The position numbers and the translations under genes are program-made. 64,000 bases of DNA. It comes from Oceanobacillus bengalensis. Lineage in GTDB: Bacteria; Bacillota; Bacilli; Bacillales; Amphibacillaceae. The stretch lies in assembly GCF_003628445.1 (NCBI RefSeq), contig NZ_RBZO01000001.1, forward strand, positions 124,001-188,000, given 5' to 3'. The notes beneath the pieces were generated by a model. The model was not told the origin of the DNA and made no database searches. It was given only the letters and a program-made list of their open reading frames with translations. Position 1 is the first letter of the stretch. Each line of letters starts with the position of its first letter. This document shows, piece after piece, positions 8,089 through 17,424 of the stretch.

Positions 8089-9294
8089 ATGAGCGGAAAA
8101 ATAGAAGAAAAACATATGATGAAACTTATGGAAGGTTTAGAAGAAATGAAAAGGGATGAAGAAATAAGACAGAATAAGAAATTCTGGAGTGATATAGCTG
8201 TTCCTTTTACATTACATGAAGGGTTAAGTAAATATACAAAAATAAACTTGGATGATATAAGGAAGTTTTTAGAATTAAAGAATGCAAGTAGTTTAAAGAA
8301 AGCAGAACTAATTGCATTGTTAGAAGAAAAGCTCCCTGCATTCTTAGAAACATTTTGTCTAGGGTTGGATACTGAGCGTTTCAACTTGTTAACAAAGATT
8401 GCTCATAATGGTGGTTATTTAGACGCTCCAAACTTAGATACAGACCAACTTAACTATTTCCGAGCTAGTGGGGTGGTTTATACTGGTACCTTGAACGGAA
8501 GAAAGGTATTAGCTGTTCCGGAAGAGTTTAGCCGAGCAATAGCTACGCTAGAAGTAGATTTTAAGATAAGAACAGCAGTAAAACGAAATACGGAATGGAT
8601 TAAACTTACACAGGGTATATTGTATTATTATGGGACACTACGTATGAAGGACTTTATAGAGGTAATGGGTAAATATATAAAAGAAACAATTGATATTGCT
8701 GCGTATTCAGCAGTAATGGAAGATGCAAAATCTTATTATAATGGATTCTATATTGATACAAATGGTATCTCAGATATTAGAGTGAATGATCCTAAAAAGG
8801 TGTTAGAAGAGCAACAGACAAGAAAAAATGTGCCATTTTATCCTTTTACGAAAAAACAACTCTTAAAAGCTGGTGACTCAGATTTTGTTGAAAAGAACCA
8901 GGGTTATGTACAGTTGGTTAACTTTATTACTAAGAATTATGAAATTGATCGGGAAGAGACTGAGAACATCGTAGAAGAGTGCGTGTATGCAACAAGAAAT
9001 GGCGACGGGCCTCAAGATGTTTTACAATATTTAGGAAAACGATTTGACTTTAAAAGTTTAGAAGAAATTGAAGAGTTAACTGGAAAGCTTATCCATTTGA
9101 TGAATAATACGAGAGAATGGTTCCTTAAAGGCCATACATCTGAAGAGTTATTTCGTGAAGAACAAAAAGCCTTACGTCCATTGCCTGAATCTAGACCTGA
9201 GCCAAGGGGAGTAAGAAAAGTAGAGAAAATAGGCAGAAATGACTCCTGCCCATGCGGAAGTAATAAAAAGTATAAAAAATGTTGTGGAAAATAG
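8089..9294 (+). CDS. Uncharacterised protein with C-terminal SEC-C zinc motif
   Basis: A 402-residue soluble protein. The last 20 residues, GRNDSCPCGSNKKYKKCCGK, are a canonical SEC-C motif (CxC...CC) that binds zinc, as at the end of SecA and many accessory proteins. The rest is helical and charged, with a segment LDDIRKFLELKNASSLKKAELI that resembles a SAP/HeH-like helix pair near residues 45-65. I do not recognise the body of the protein. The start at 8089 is chosen over GTG 8077 because GTGGGG gives a usable site only for the ATG. It lies just beyond the relict CRISPR region. Confidence 0.82.
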   Translation: MSGKIEEKHMMKLMEGLEEMKRDEEIRQNKKFWSDIAVPFTLHEGLSKYTKINLDDIRKFLELKNASSLKKAELIALLEEKLPAFLETFCLGLDTERFNLLTKIAHNGGYLDAPNLDTDQLNYFRASGVVYTGTLNGRKVLAVPEEFSRAIATLEVDFKIRTAVKRNTEWIKLTQGILYYYGTLRMKDFIEVMGKYIKETIDIAAYSAVMEDAKSYYNGFYIDTNGISDIRVNDPKKVLEEQQTRKNVPFYPFTKKQLLKAGDSDFVEKNQGYVQLVNFITKNYEIDREETENIVEECVYATRNGDGPQDVLQYLGKRFDFKSLEEIEELTGKLIHLMNNTREWFLKGHTSEELFREEQKALRPLPESRPEPRGVRKVEKIGRNDSCPCGSNKKYKKCCGK

Positions 9295-9341
9295 AAAGCA
9301 TGGAAGCGGAAGAACCGTCCCCATGCTTCAAGGAGTGTAAA

Positions 9342-10754
9342 ATGATGGAAAAGATTAACTGGATGGATGAAGTTTTAAAAAGGAAAGATGATTTTATCAA
9401 AGATTTACAAGGGTTGTTAAAGATTAAAAGTGTGCTAGATGAAGAAAATACTAATGCTGATGCGCCGCTTGGACAAGGTGTCAAGGATGCTTTACAATAT
9501 ATTCTAGACCTTGGAGAGAAAGATGGTTTCACAGCGAAAAATGTTGGCAATCTAGCAGGTCACCTAGAAGTGGGTAAAGGAAAAGAACTTGTTGGAATTT
9601 TAGGTCACGTTGATGTCGTGCCTGAGGGTGATGGTTGGAGCGTAGACCCTTATGGTGCAGTAATAAAAGACGGTAAAATCTATGCACGCGGTGCTAGTGA
9701 TGATAAGGGACCAACGATTGCTGCATATTATGGCATGAAGATTGTAAAAGAATTAGGACTACCACTCGGGAAAAGAGTGCGTTTGATTATCGGTACTGAT
9801 GAGGAAAGTGATTGGAGATGTGTGGAACACTATTTTGAAAAAGAAGAAATGCCGACTCTAGGCTTTGTACCAGACGCAGATTTTCCGATTATCCATGCAG
9901 AAAAAGGTATTTCCGATTATGATATTGTACAACCTGTACAGTCTGAGCAATCTAGTGAAAGTATTCAATTGGTATCTTTTGATTCTGGGCGTAGATATAA
10001 TATGGTGCCTGATTATGCAGAAGCACATATAGAAGTTGAGGGGAAAACAGAGATTGTACAAGCATTTCAGGATTTTCTAGGGGATTTCGGGCTAGAAGGA
10101 AATACTTCTGAAAAGGAAGAAAAACTTGTTTTATCATTGGTTGGTATGAGTGCCCATGGTGCGGAACCACGAAATGGTAAAAATGCTGGTATTTTGATGG
10201 CGAAGTTTTTACATACGTATGATTTAGATGGTGCAGGGAAGAAATTTGTTCATACGGTATCCGATTTTTATAATAAGAACCGTGGGGAAGTATTTGACAT
10301 TGCCTATCGTGATGAGGATTCTGGCGAGTTAACCATAAATGTAGGAATTATGAGCTATCAGAAGGAAACTGGAGGGCGTATCGGGTTAAACATGCGTTAT
10401 CCAGTAACATTTGATATTGATAAAGGCAGAACAGCGATTGAAGCGAAATTAGCAGAAGCAGGTCTTCAAATGGAAAACTTTAGCGATTCTAAGCCTGCTT
10501 ATGTGAAGAAAGATGATCCACTCATTCAAACATTACAAACAGTGTATGAAGAACAAATTGGTGAAAGAGCCGAACTACTGGCAATCGGTGGTGGAACCTA
10601 TGCGCGAGCACTGGAGCATGGTGTTGCGTTTGGTGCAATGTTCCCAGGGCGTGAAGATGTCATGCACCAGAAAGATGAATATGCATATGTGGAAGACCTA
10701 CTTAAAGCAACAGCATTGTACGCACAAGCTACTTATGAATTGGCAAAGGAGTAA
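9342..10754 (+). CDS. pepV: Dipeptidase PepV (M20 metallopeptidase family)
   Basis: A cytoplasmic zinc dipeptidase that splits dipeptides with an unblocked N-terminus. It has 470 residues, essentially the length of Lactococcus PepV. The M20 metal sites are visible: GHVDVVPEGDGW (His and the following Asp), ARGASDDKGP with the bridging Asp, TDEESDWRC with the catalytic Glu pair, and a late histidine in the MHQKDEY region. A long lid domain insert follows residue 190. The ATG at 9342 has a perfect AAGGAGT site; upstream in-frame ATGs lie in the previous gene. It may process peptides brought in by the importer at 1-5.2 kb. Confidence 0.94.
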   Translation: MMEKINWMDEVLKRKDDFIKDLQGLLKIKSVLDEENTNADAPLGQGVKDALQYILDLGEKDGFTAKNVGNLAGHLEVGKGKELVGILGHVDVVPEGDGWSVDPYGAVIKDGKIYARGASDDKGPTIAAYYGMKIVKELGLPLGKRVRLIIGTDEESDWRCVEHYFEKEEMPTLGFVPDADFPIIHAEKGISDYDIVQPVQSEQSSESIQLVSFDSGRRYNMVPDYAEAHIEVEGKTEIVQAFQDFLGDFGLEGNTSEKEEKLVLSLVGMSAHGAEPRNGKNAGILMAKFLHTYDLDGAGKKFVHTVSDFYNKNRGEVFDIAYRDEDSGELTINVGIMSYQKETGGRIGLNMRYPVTFDIDKGRTAIEAKLAEAGLQMENFSDSKPAYVKKDDPLIQTLQTVYEEQIGERAELLAIGGGTYARALEHGVAFGAMFPGREDVMHQKDEYAYVEDLLKATALYAQATYELAKE

Positions 10755-10778
10755 GCTTTCTGCATATCAAATCTAAAA

Positions 10779-10819
10779 AATAGCCCCCTAAAATGAATAA
10801 TAACTCATAGGGGGTTATT
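10779..10819 (+). terminator. Terminator after pepV
   Basis: AATAGCCCCCTA pairs with TAGGGGGTTATT (10808-10819) across a 17-base loop, with a short T run on the distal arm. Confidence 0.7.
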
Positions 10820-10841
10820 TAAATCGAAACAGTGTACTATC

Positions 10842-10881
10842 GTCGACAAAAAACGACAAAATCCGAGGAGTGACAGGCACC
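10842..10881 (+). repeat. Dispersed 39-bp repeat (GTGACAGGCACC family), copy 2
   Basis: It reads GTCGACAAAAAACGACAAAA and then CCGAGGAGTGACAGGCACC. The usual CGACAAGTGAC core is changed to CGAGGAGTGAC. It lies in the leader of the MFS gene at 10910. Confidence 0.75.
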
Positions 10882-10909
10882 GATTTTGTGAGGGGAGTTG
10901 TTATAAAAT

Positions 10910-12115
10910 TTGTTAGGTACGTCAGAACAAACAAAACGATTTTATTCAATTTTATTAATAGTGGGCATTATTGTTGTTGCTTTTAACTTACGTCCTGCAA
11001 TCACATCTGTTGGTCCGCTCATTGGTATGATTCGGGATGATATTGGTTTATCAAATTGGAGTGCAGGACTGTTAACGAGTTTGCCGCTTATTGCCTTTGC
11101 AATGATGTCTCCGGTTGCACCAAGGCTTGGAAATCGCTATACAAATGAACGTGCAATAGTAATTGGTTTGGCTTTTCTCTTAATAGGGGTAAGTGTCCGA
11201 TCGATTTCATTGGTATTTTTACTTTTTTCGGGCACATTGTTTGTTGGATTCGGAATTGCTATATTAAATGTGCTTTTACCTGGGATTATTAAGGATAAGT
11301 TTCCAGCGAAAGTAGGGCTAATGACGAGTATCTACTCAACTTCTATGGGGATATTTGCTGCAACGGCTTCTGGGGTAAGTATACCTTTAGCTAGTGGACT
11401 CGATCTTGGTTGGAAATTGGCTTTATTAGTCTGGGTAATTCCTACAATTGCTGGAATAATCATTTGGTTTATCCTGTCTAGGAAAGCCCAGGCTGACAAA
11501 CAAGTAGAAGAGAGAAGATATGTGCATTCTAATACGAAGCAAATGTGGCGTTCACCAATAGCTTGGCAAGTAGCGATTTTTATGGGGCTTCAGTCCTTTT
11601 TATTCTATGTCACGATTTCATGGTTACCAATGATACTGCATGATAAAGGTTTCAGTATGTCTACTGCAGGATGGCTGCTCTCTTTTGCACAATTTATTGG
11701 TCTTCCAGCAAGCTTTCTTGTACCAGTTATTGCCGGACGATTCAAATCACAGCGGTGGGTTGCTTCTGCCATAACATTTTGCTCGGTTGTAGGATTTTCC
11801 CTGCTTTTGATTAGTGAAGCTTATCCGTTGGTGATTATTAGTACCATGTTTATCGGATTTGGATTGTCAGGAACATTTGCATTGGCTCTCGCATTTTTGG
11901 GCATGCGGGCGCGGAATGCTCGTGATGCTGCTGAGTTATCGGGTATGGCACAGGCATTAGGTTATGTCCTTGCGGCAGTCGGGCCAATTTTTATAGGGTA
12001 TCTATATGATATTACGCATTTGTGGAATATTCCATTAGCCACCATTATCACCGTTGCTATTCTAGTATTCTTGTTCGGATTAGCAGCTGGGAGAGATAAA
12101 TATGTACTAGATTAG
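10910..12115 (+). CDS. MFS transporter, CynX/NimT (YycB-like) family
   Basis: A 401-residue, 12-span major facilitator. The segment VVAFNLRPAITSVGPLIGMI directly after the first residues is typical of the CynX/NimT branch, which includes cyanate and 2-nitroimidazole carriers. The middle loop (SRKAQADKQVEERRYVHSNT) separates the two six-helix halves. The substrate is unknown. The TTG start at 10910 is about 12 bases from AGGGGAG, longer than usual, but no other in-frame start fits. It is monocistronic and preceded by the dispersed GTGACAGGCACC repeat. Confidence 0.85.
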   Translation: MLGTSEQTKRFYSILLIVGIIVVAFNLRPAITSVGPLIGMIRDDIGLSNWSAGLLTSLPLIAFAMMSPVAPRLGNRYTNERAIVIGLAFLLIGVSVRSISLVFLLFSGTLFVGFGIAILNVLLPGIIKDKFPAKVGLMTSIYSTSMGIFAATASGVSIPLASGLDLGWKLALLVWVIPTIAGIIIWFILSRKAQADKQVEERRYVHSNTKQMWRSPIAWQVAIFMGLQSFLFYVTISWLPMILHDKGFSMSTAGWLLSFAQFIGLPASFLVPVIAGRFKSQRWVASAITFCSVVGFSLLLISEAYPLVIISTMFIGFGLSGTFALALAFLGMRARNARDAAELSGMAQALGYVLAAVGPIFIGYLYDITHLWNIPLATIITVAILVFLFGLAAGRDKYVLD

Positions 12116-12125
12116 TAATATTATT

Positions 12126-12189
12126 TCGACAAAATTAAACAAATTCTGACAAGTGACAGGCACCAAAATGATGACAAGTGACAGGCACC
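12126..12189 (+). repeat. Dispersed GACAAGTGACAGGCACC repeat, copy 3, with a duplicated core
   Basis: A full element (TCGACAAAATTAAACAAA then CTGACAAGTGACAGGCACC) is followed by AAAATGA and a second core, GACAAGTGACAGGCACC (12173-12189). The local tandem duplication is found only at this copy. It lies in the leader of the sensor-kinase gene. Confidence 0.8.
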
Positions 12190-12229
12190 AAAATGGCCCG
12201 AATTGGGCGCTGAAGTGAGGTGAAAATAC

Positions 12230-13831
12230 ATGGCTCCAAAAGTGAAATTTAATTTAAGGCTTAAGATGATAATGCTTATTAGCTTACTGATCGTTGGAAT
12301 ATGTATTACTTTTGCACTATTCCTACATCATTTCATATCAGCCACGATAGAAGACCAAATTGGGAAAAGAGCTTTAAGTTTAGCTGAAAGTGTAGCGAAT
12401 ATCCCCGAAATAAAGGATTCCTTTTATTTGGAGGATCCTTCATCAGTCATTCAAGACATTGTCATCCCCATCAGGGAAGATACTGGGGCTGAATTCATCG
12501 TGGTGGGGAACCGTGATGGAATAAGGTATTCACATCCAGATACTAACAAAATTGGCAAAGAAATGGTTGGTGGAGATAATGAACAAGCATTGTTACATGG
12601 GCAGTCATACATATCGAAAGAAGTGGGAACGCTCGGGTTATCCATTCGAGGAAAAGTGCCAATATATGATGAAGAAAATATAATTGGTGTTGTATCTGTC
12701 GGTTTTCTAAATGATAATGTACAAGATATTATTATAAATCAAAGTAAATCCATATGGTATACGCTTGGCATTATCGTTCTCATAGGGATTATAGGTGCTA
12801 TTATTATTTCTAATTACATAAAGAAATTGTTGTACGATATGGAGCCAGAAGAAATTTCGCATCTGTATTTGCAGAAAGAAGCTATTTTAGAGTCGACACT
12901 TGAAGGAATAATCGCAATTGATAATAATGGATTGATTACAACAATAAATGTAGCTGCAAAAGAATTTCTACCTAATCAACATGTGGATATGGATAAGCAT
13001 TATATTGGAACGAAAATCCAAGAGATTTTACCAGCAATTACTAATAATAGAGAAAACTTTACTGATAGGGAAATGGTTTTTGGTGAACAGATTGTATTGG
13101 TTAACCAATTACCGATGTACCAAGGAGAGGTAATATCAGGTGCCGTAATCACTTTTCGAAAAAAAAGTGAGCTTCAGAAAGTAACTGAAGAATTATCACG
13201 AATTAAGCAATATGCAAATGCACAAAGAGCGCAAACACATGAGCATTCCAATAAACTTCATATTATACTTGGCTTAATATTGAACAACCAACTAAGAGAG
13301 GCTATTGATTTTATAAAAAAGGAAAATAATATTCAAAGTGATCGATTAAAGTTTTTATCAGAAAATATTTCTGACCCATTGATTCATGCTTTACTACTTG
13401 GAAAGTTCAATCAAGCGCTCGAACTTGGCGTTACTTTTTCTATTAATCCATACAGTCAGCTAAAGTTTTCGTTTTCTGAAGCACAGCAGGATGCAATTCT
13501 AACGGCATTAGGGAATGTCATCGAAAATGCATTAGATGCAGTGAAAAATAATATTGATGAGGAACGTAAAATCTCCATTTTCTTTACGGACATAGGGGAA
13601 GAAGTTTTATTTGAAATAGAAGATTCTGGTACGGGTGTTAAACAAAAAGATATTCCGCATATATTTGAACAAGGATTCTCAACAAAACCTGGACTACATC
13701 ATGGTACAGGGTTGGCATTATCCAAGCAAGTGATACGAGAAGTTGGTGGGGAAATCATCATAGAAGAAGGAGAGTTGGGAGGGGCTTGTTTCCTCATAAG
13801 CATTCCAAAAGAGGGGGATACAAATGAGTAA
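12230..13831 (+). CDS. citS: Citrate/C4-dicarboxylate sensor histidine kinase, CitS/DcuS type
   Basis: Membrane sensor kinase of 533 residues. A first membrane span at about 12-34 and a second at about 175-196 bracket an extracytoplasmic PAS-like (sCache) domain containing NRDGIRYSHPDTNKIGK, typical of citrate and fumarate sensors. A cytoplasmic PAS domain follows (about 212-312). Then comes the H-box RAQTHEHSNKLHIILGLI, with phosphoacceptor His337, and an HATPase with N (NVIENALDAV) and G boxes (DSGTGV, GTGLAL). It overlaps the response-regulator gene by 8 bases, and a CitMHS carrier follows, so citrate is the most likely ligand; DctS/MalK-like C4-dicarboxylate sensing remains possible. Confidence 0.9.
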   Translation: MAPKVKFNLRLKMIMLISLLIVGICITFALFLHHFISATIEDQIGKRALSLAESVANIPEIKDSFYLEDPSSVIQDIVIPIREDTGAEFIVVGNRDGIRYSHPDTNKIGKEMVGGDNEQALLHGQSYISKEVGTLGLSIRGKVPIYDEENIIGVVSVGFLNDNVQDIIINQSKSIWYTLGIIVLIGIIGAIIISNYIKKLLYDMEPEEISHLYLQKEAILESTLEGIIAIDNNGLITTINVAAKEFLPNQHVDMDKHYIGTKIQEILPAITNNRENFTDREMVFGEQIVLVNQLPMYQGEVISGAVITFRKKSELQKVTEELSRIKQYANAQRAQTHEHSNKLHIILGLILNNQLREAIDFIKKENNIQSDRLKFLSENISDPLIHALLLGKFNQALELGVTFSINPYSQLKFSFSEAQQDAILTALGNVIENALDAVKNNIDEERKISIFFTDIGEEVLFEIEDSGTGVKQKDIPHIFEQGFSTKPGLHHGTGLALSKQVIREVGGEIIIEEGELGGACFLISIPKEGDTNE

Positions 13832-14519
13832 TAATTTCTCTGTACTCATCGTGGAGGATGATTTTAGGGTGGCCGATATTAATCGGCAATATGTTGAAAA
13901 AGTGAATGGATTTGAAGTGCAGCATACGGTTAGCAGTGGGAAAGAAGCATTGATTTTCCTTGACAATACAGAATGTTTGCCAGATTTGATTTTATTGGAT
14001 ATCTACATACCTGATGTAGAGGGTTTAGATCTTTTTTGGGAAATTCGTCATAGGTACCATGATGTTGATATGATTGTCGTAACAGCGGCAAAAGAAGTGG
14101 AAACGATTAAGGAAACGCTACGTGGGGGTATCTTTGACTTTATTGTAAAACCATTTGATGATTCACGTTTTGAGCAAACGTTAAAGAGATATAAAGACTT
14201 CAGAACACAGCTAGAAGTGGATAAAGAGTGGAATCAGAAAGAAATTGATCTTATTATAGGTTTCGGGGAAACTTCGCATTCCGCAGCCACTACAAATCTA
14301 CCAAAAGGGATTGATTCTATTACTCTGAATGAGATTATTCAACTATTTAAAGATAAGGGAATTGAAGGAATAACTGCACTTGAGCTAAGTAAAGAAATTG
14401 GAACAAGTCGTTCTACAGCAAGAAGGTATCTAGAATATTTAGTGTCAACGAATAAGATAGAAACAAAACTTATTTATGGAAGTGTTGGAAGACCAGAACG
14501 TAGATATATTTCTCTGTGA
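13824..14519 (+). CDS. citT: Response regulator, CitT/DcuR type
   Basis: Cognate regulator of 231 residues. The receiver domain has the acidic pair VEDD at 10-13, the phosphoacceptor Asp59 (DLILLDIYIPD), the conserved Thr/Ala (VVTAAKE) and Lys in FIVKPFD. A linker leads to a C-terminal winged-helix/HTH segment (GITALELSKEIGTSRSTARRYLEYL) typical of CitB/DcuR regulators. Its start overlaps the kinase gene, so the two are coupled. By analogy with Bacillus CitST it should activate the carrier gene that begins 187 bases downstream. Confidence 0.92.
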   Translation: MSNNFSVLIVEDDFRVADINRQYVEKVNGFEVQHTVSSGKEALIFLDNTECLPDLILLDIYIPDVEGLDLFWEIRHRYHDVDMIVVTAAKEVETIKETLRGGIFDFIVKPFDDSRFEQTLKRYKDFRTQLEVDKEWNQKEIDLIIGFGETSHSAATTNLPKGIDSITLNEIIQLFKDKGIEGITALELSKEIGTSRSTARRYLEYLVSTNKIETKLIYGSVGRPERRYISL

Positions 14520-14638
14520 AACTTATGAACAATATTAATAATATACAGGTTATTACATTTATGGACTAATTATTTATCCCTTCCTGAATTTATGGTATTT
14601 TTTTATTAATCTAAAGAATCAAATGAATTTACACTCTA

Positions 14639-14653
14639 TTGCAAGCGCATTCA
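14639..14653 (+). promoter_or_regulatory. CcpA binding site (cre)
   Basis: TTGCAAGCGCATTCA fits the cre consensus WTGNAANCGNWNNCW at every defined position. It lies 53 bases before the ATG of the CitMHS gene, in the gap after the response regulator. Carbon catabolite repression of citM is known in Bacillus subtilis; the role here is inferred. Confidence 0.7.
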
Positions 14654-14705
14654 ATAAAAGGGATGGCATAGAGTTGTAATATTTACCGTGGGAAGGGGAG
14701 AAAAT

Positions 14706-16043
14706 ATGAGTCTAAGTTTAATTGGTTTCATAATTATAATAGTTATCGTAGCTCTACTTATCAGCGGCAAAGTAACTCCGATTGTTGCAATGGTGTTACC
14801 ACCGATTATTGGGGCGCTACTCGCAGGATTTACTTTTTCTGAAATTGGTACATTTTTTGAAGATGGAATAGGGACGGTTATATCTGTTGCTGTCATGTTT
14901 ATTTTCGCAATCCTATTCTTTGGAATAATGCAAGATGTCGGTTTATTTGATCCAATAATTAATAAAATGGTAGCCTTTTCAAGAGGGAATGTAATCATTG
15001 TTAGTGTGGTAACTGTTCTTATTGCGGTAGTAGCACAATTAGATGGATCTGGAGCTTCTACATTTTTGATAACCATTCCAGCACTTCTTCCATTATATAA
15101 CCGTTTAAAAATGAATCCATATCTCCTACTTTTATTAATAGCTGGTTCCGCAAGTATTATGAATATGCTTCCATGGGCAGGTCCATTAGGGAGGACCGCT
15201 TCTGTTCTTGGGATGGATGTTACAGAATTATGGAGACCACTTATACCGATTCAAATTATTGGCGTTATTCTAATGTTAGTTTTAGCTGTATTACTTGGAA
15301 TGAGAGAGCAACGTCGAATTGTTAAGAAATATGGTTCTTTGGAAATCGCAGCAACGGCCGAACTATTGGATGATGAAACTGTCATGAATGATAAGGAAGT
15401 TTCCAAAGAAAAAGATACTTTGACCAGACCAAAATTATTATGGGTAAATGCTATTTTAGCTGTAGCTGTTATTGGTGTTCTTATGTCGGGGATTGTTCCA
15501 GCTGGATTAGCGTTTATGATTGGGGTTAGTATCGCTTTACTTATCAATTTTCCTAATGTTAAGGAACAAATGGAAAGAATACGTGCACATGCACCAAATG
15601 CACTAACAATGGCATCCATTATTCTTGCGGCAGGATTATTCTTAGGAATCCTAAATGGGACAGGAATGTTAACTGCTATAGCAAATGATGTTGTAAGTAT
15701 CCTTCCTGGAGCGATTGCACCTTATTTGCATATTATCATTGGGATTTTAGGTGTACCATTTGATTTACTATTAAGTACGGATGCGTATTACTTTGCTTTA
15801 TTTCCAGTCGTAGAACAAATTGCATCAGGTTTTGGAGTAGCCTCTTTATCTACTGCATATTCGATGATTATTGGTAATATTGTAGGTACATTTGTCAGTC
15901 CTTTAGCCCCAGCAGTTTGGCTTGCACTTGGTTTATCAGGACTTGAAATGGGACGTCATCTACGCTATTCTCTATTCTGGATGTGGGGACTTAGCCTTGT
16001 CTTGTTAGTAATTGCTATATTTATTGGTATTATTCAAATCTAA
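14706..16043 (+). CDS. citM: CitMHS-family citrate transporter
   Basis: A secondary carrier of 445 residues that imports citrate, usually complexed with Mg2+ or Ca2+, in symport with protons. It is strongly hydrophobic with about 11-12 spans. Family landmarks include ISGKVTPIVAMVLPPIIGAL near the N-terminus, VVAQLDGSGASTFLITIPAL, SASIMNMLPWAGPLGR and the central cytoplasmic loop (about 205-240). The ATG at 14706, with a GAAGGGGAG site, is preferred over GTG 14688. It sits behind its likely two-component regulator and a cre site. The metal preference cannot be read from sequence. Confidence 0.9.
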   Translation: MSLSLIGFIIIIVIVALLISGKVTPIVAMVLPPIIGALLAGFTFSEIGTFFEDGIGTVISVAVMFIFAILFFGIMQDVGLFDPIINKMVAFSRGNVIIVSVVTVLIAVVAQLDGSGASTFLITIPALLPLYNRLKMNPYLLLLLIAGSASIMNMLPWAGPLGRTASVLGMDVTELWRPLIPIQIIGVILMLVLAVLLGMREQRRIVKKYGSLEIAATAELLDDETVMNDKEVSKEKDTLTRPKLLWVNAILAVAVIGVLMSGIVPAGLAFMIGVSIALLINFPNVKEQMERIRAHAPNALTMASIILAAGLFLGILNGTGMLTAIANDVVSILPGAIAPYLHIIIGILGVPFDLLLSTDAYYFALFPVVEQIASGFGVASLSTAYSMIIGNIVGTFVSPLAPAVWLALGLSGLEMGRHLRYSLFWMWGLSLVLLVIAIFIGIIQI

Positions 16044-16054
16044 TCTATATTGAG

Positions 16055-16077
16055 TGGTGGAATCTTCATCCACCACC
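16055..16077 (+). terminator. Hairpin after the citrate carrier
   Basis: GTGGTGG/CCACCAC, a 7-bp stem with a 9-base loop, follows the stop by 11 bases. The T tract is weak (CCCTTCC), so termination efficiency is uncertain. Confidence 0.5.
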
Positions 16078-16168
16078 CTTCCAATCAACTAAAATAGAGT
16101 ATAATGAGCTTAATTGTTTAAATTACATGAAGACTGACCATATTAAGAAACTGACTGGAGTGATTAGA

Positions 16169-16720
16169 TTGAACGGAACAATTAAAGCGTATTTTGAGGA
16201 ACTTTATGCAGCCGACAAAAATGTACAATACGAAGCATATAATCAAATTATGATAGCAATTGATAATAAGGTCGATTGGGCATATGAAGTATGGGACGAA
16301 TTGAAGGAGAGTTTAAAACATAAGGATAACCACGAAAGGTCTAGGGCTGCACAATTTCTATGTGGTTTGGCGAAGAGTGATCCAGAGAACAGAATGCTTC
16401 AAGACTTTTCTTCCGTATGGGAAGTGACGAAAGATAAGAAGTTCGTAACAGCAAGACATAGCTTACAATCCATTTGGAAAATTGGGCTAGCCGGATCTGA
16501 ACAAAAAGCGTTAGTGTTAGATCATTTTTCAAATCGTTTTATTAACGGTACTGATGAAAAGAACTACACACTCATTCGCTTTGATATGATACAAGGTTTA
16601 AGAAATTTATATGATGTGTTAAATGATGAAGGCATAAAGAAGTTAGCATTGGACTTAATTGAAAAGGAAGAAGATGTAAAATATAAAAAGAAATATACTG
16701 CTGTATGGAAAAATACATAA
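16169..16720 (+). CDS. Uncharacterised HEAT-like helical protein
   Basis: A 183-residue all-helical soluble protein. Repeating helix pairs with Asp/Arg spacing (SLKHKDNHERSRAAQFLCGLA, VTARHSLQSIWKIGLAG) look like HEAT or ARM repeats, but no family can be named. The TTG start at 16169 (MNGTIKAYFEELY) has a CTGGAGTG site; an in-frame ATG at 16127 has none. A hairpin with an ACTCATTTA/TAGATGAGT stem (one wobble) and eight T follows the stop at 16732-16766. It is monocistronic. Confidence 0.75.
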   Translation: MNGTIKAYFEELYAADKNVQYEAYNQIMIAIDNKVDWAYEVWDELKESLKHKDNHERSRAAQFLCGLAKSDPENRMLQDFSSVWEVTKDKKFVTARHSLQSIWKIGLAGSEQKALVLDHFSNRFINGTDEKNYTLIRFDMIQGLRNLYDVLNDEGIKKLALDLIEKEEDVKYKKKYTAVWKNT

Positions 16721-16830
16721 GCATCTAGGTACTCATTTACTGGTTAACTGGTAGATGAGTTTTTTTTGAAGGCTTTTTCTTAAAGATTACTTATTTTTTA
16801 GCTATTGAAATTTATAGTTGATATAAAATG

Positions 16831-17185
16831 CGAAGTAAGTGCACGTTGATTTCCGCTACGGTCAGCCAGTACGCTTTCCATGGGCACGGCCTCAGCCTCC
16901 TCGCGGAAAGATCGCCGCTGCGGGGTCTTCGGACACGTGCTGTTCCCGTAGGAGTCGACTGGCTGCCCTCCGCTACAATCAACAATCATAATAGACAGTA
17001 AAATTCAAAAATGTACAGCGATAGAGCAGGATCTCAGTGGAGGAAAGGCACGAAGACTTCTGCGGGAGGAGAGGCCTAGATGAGACATCGTAGTGCGTCA
17101 GCACGAAGGGGGCTCATCAGCCGCCCGCGAAAAGCGAAGTGTCTTTCCGGAACGATGTGATTAAGTAATCCTTTAACTTACTTCG
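16831..17185 (+). repeat. Composite structured repeat, copy 1 (M1 + M2)
   Basis: This GC-rich element fills the 700-base gap between two genes. Outer inverted arms CGAAGTAAG (16831) and CTTACTTCG (17177-17185) enclose two hairpin modules. M1 has arms CAGCCAGT (16863-16870) and ACTGGCTG (16958-16965) around CGCTTTCCATGGGCACGGCC and GTGCTGTTCCCGTAGGAGTC. M2 has arms GGAAAGGCAC (17042-17051) and GTGTCTTTCC (17139-17148), with TGAG/CTCA and GTGC/GCAC pairs inside. Related copies lie at 57871, 59444 and 62568. No credible coding region was found; short ORFs inside are not conserved between copies. Confidence 0.88.
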
Positions 17186-17424
17186 GAGTCTATACAAAAT
17201 GCTAATTATAAAAAATGCAACAAAATATGCGAAAAGAGCTTTTATGAAAGATTGAAAATTACCCTTAATTTGTAAAACACCACACATTCTTCTTCAGTTT
17301 TTACGTTTTCCCTAGAGAGAAATAGCAAAATGCGTGCAATTTGGTCCTGTAAAATCAGGTTTCACGTTCTGCAGCGATTTCTGTCCCATGGTAGAATAAG
17401 AAAAAAGCGAAAGGAGATAGAATC

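Noticed and set aside
16798-16989. 63-codon minus-strand ORF inside the composite repeat
   Set aside because: The frame is not kept in the other copies, while the paired arms are; structure rather than protein is conserved.
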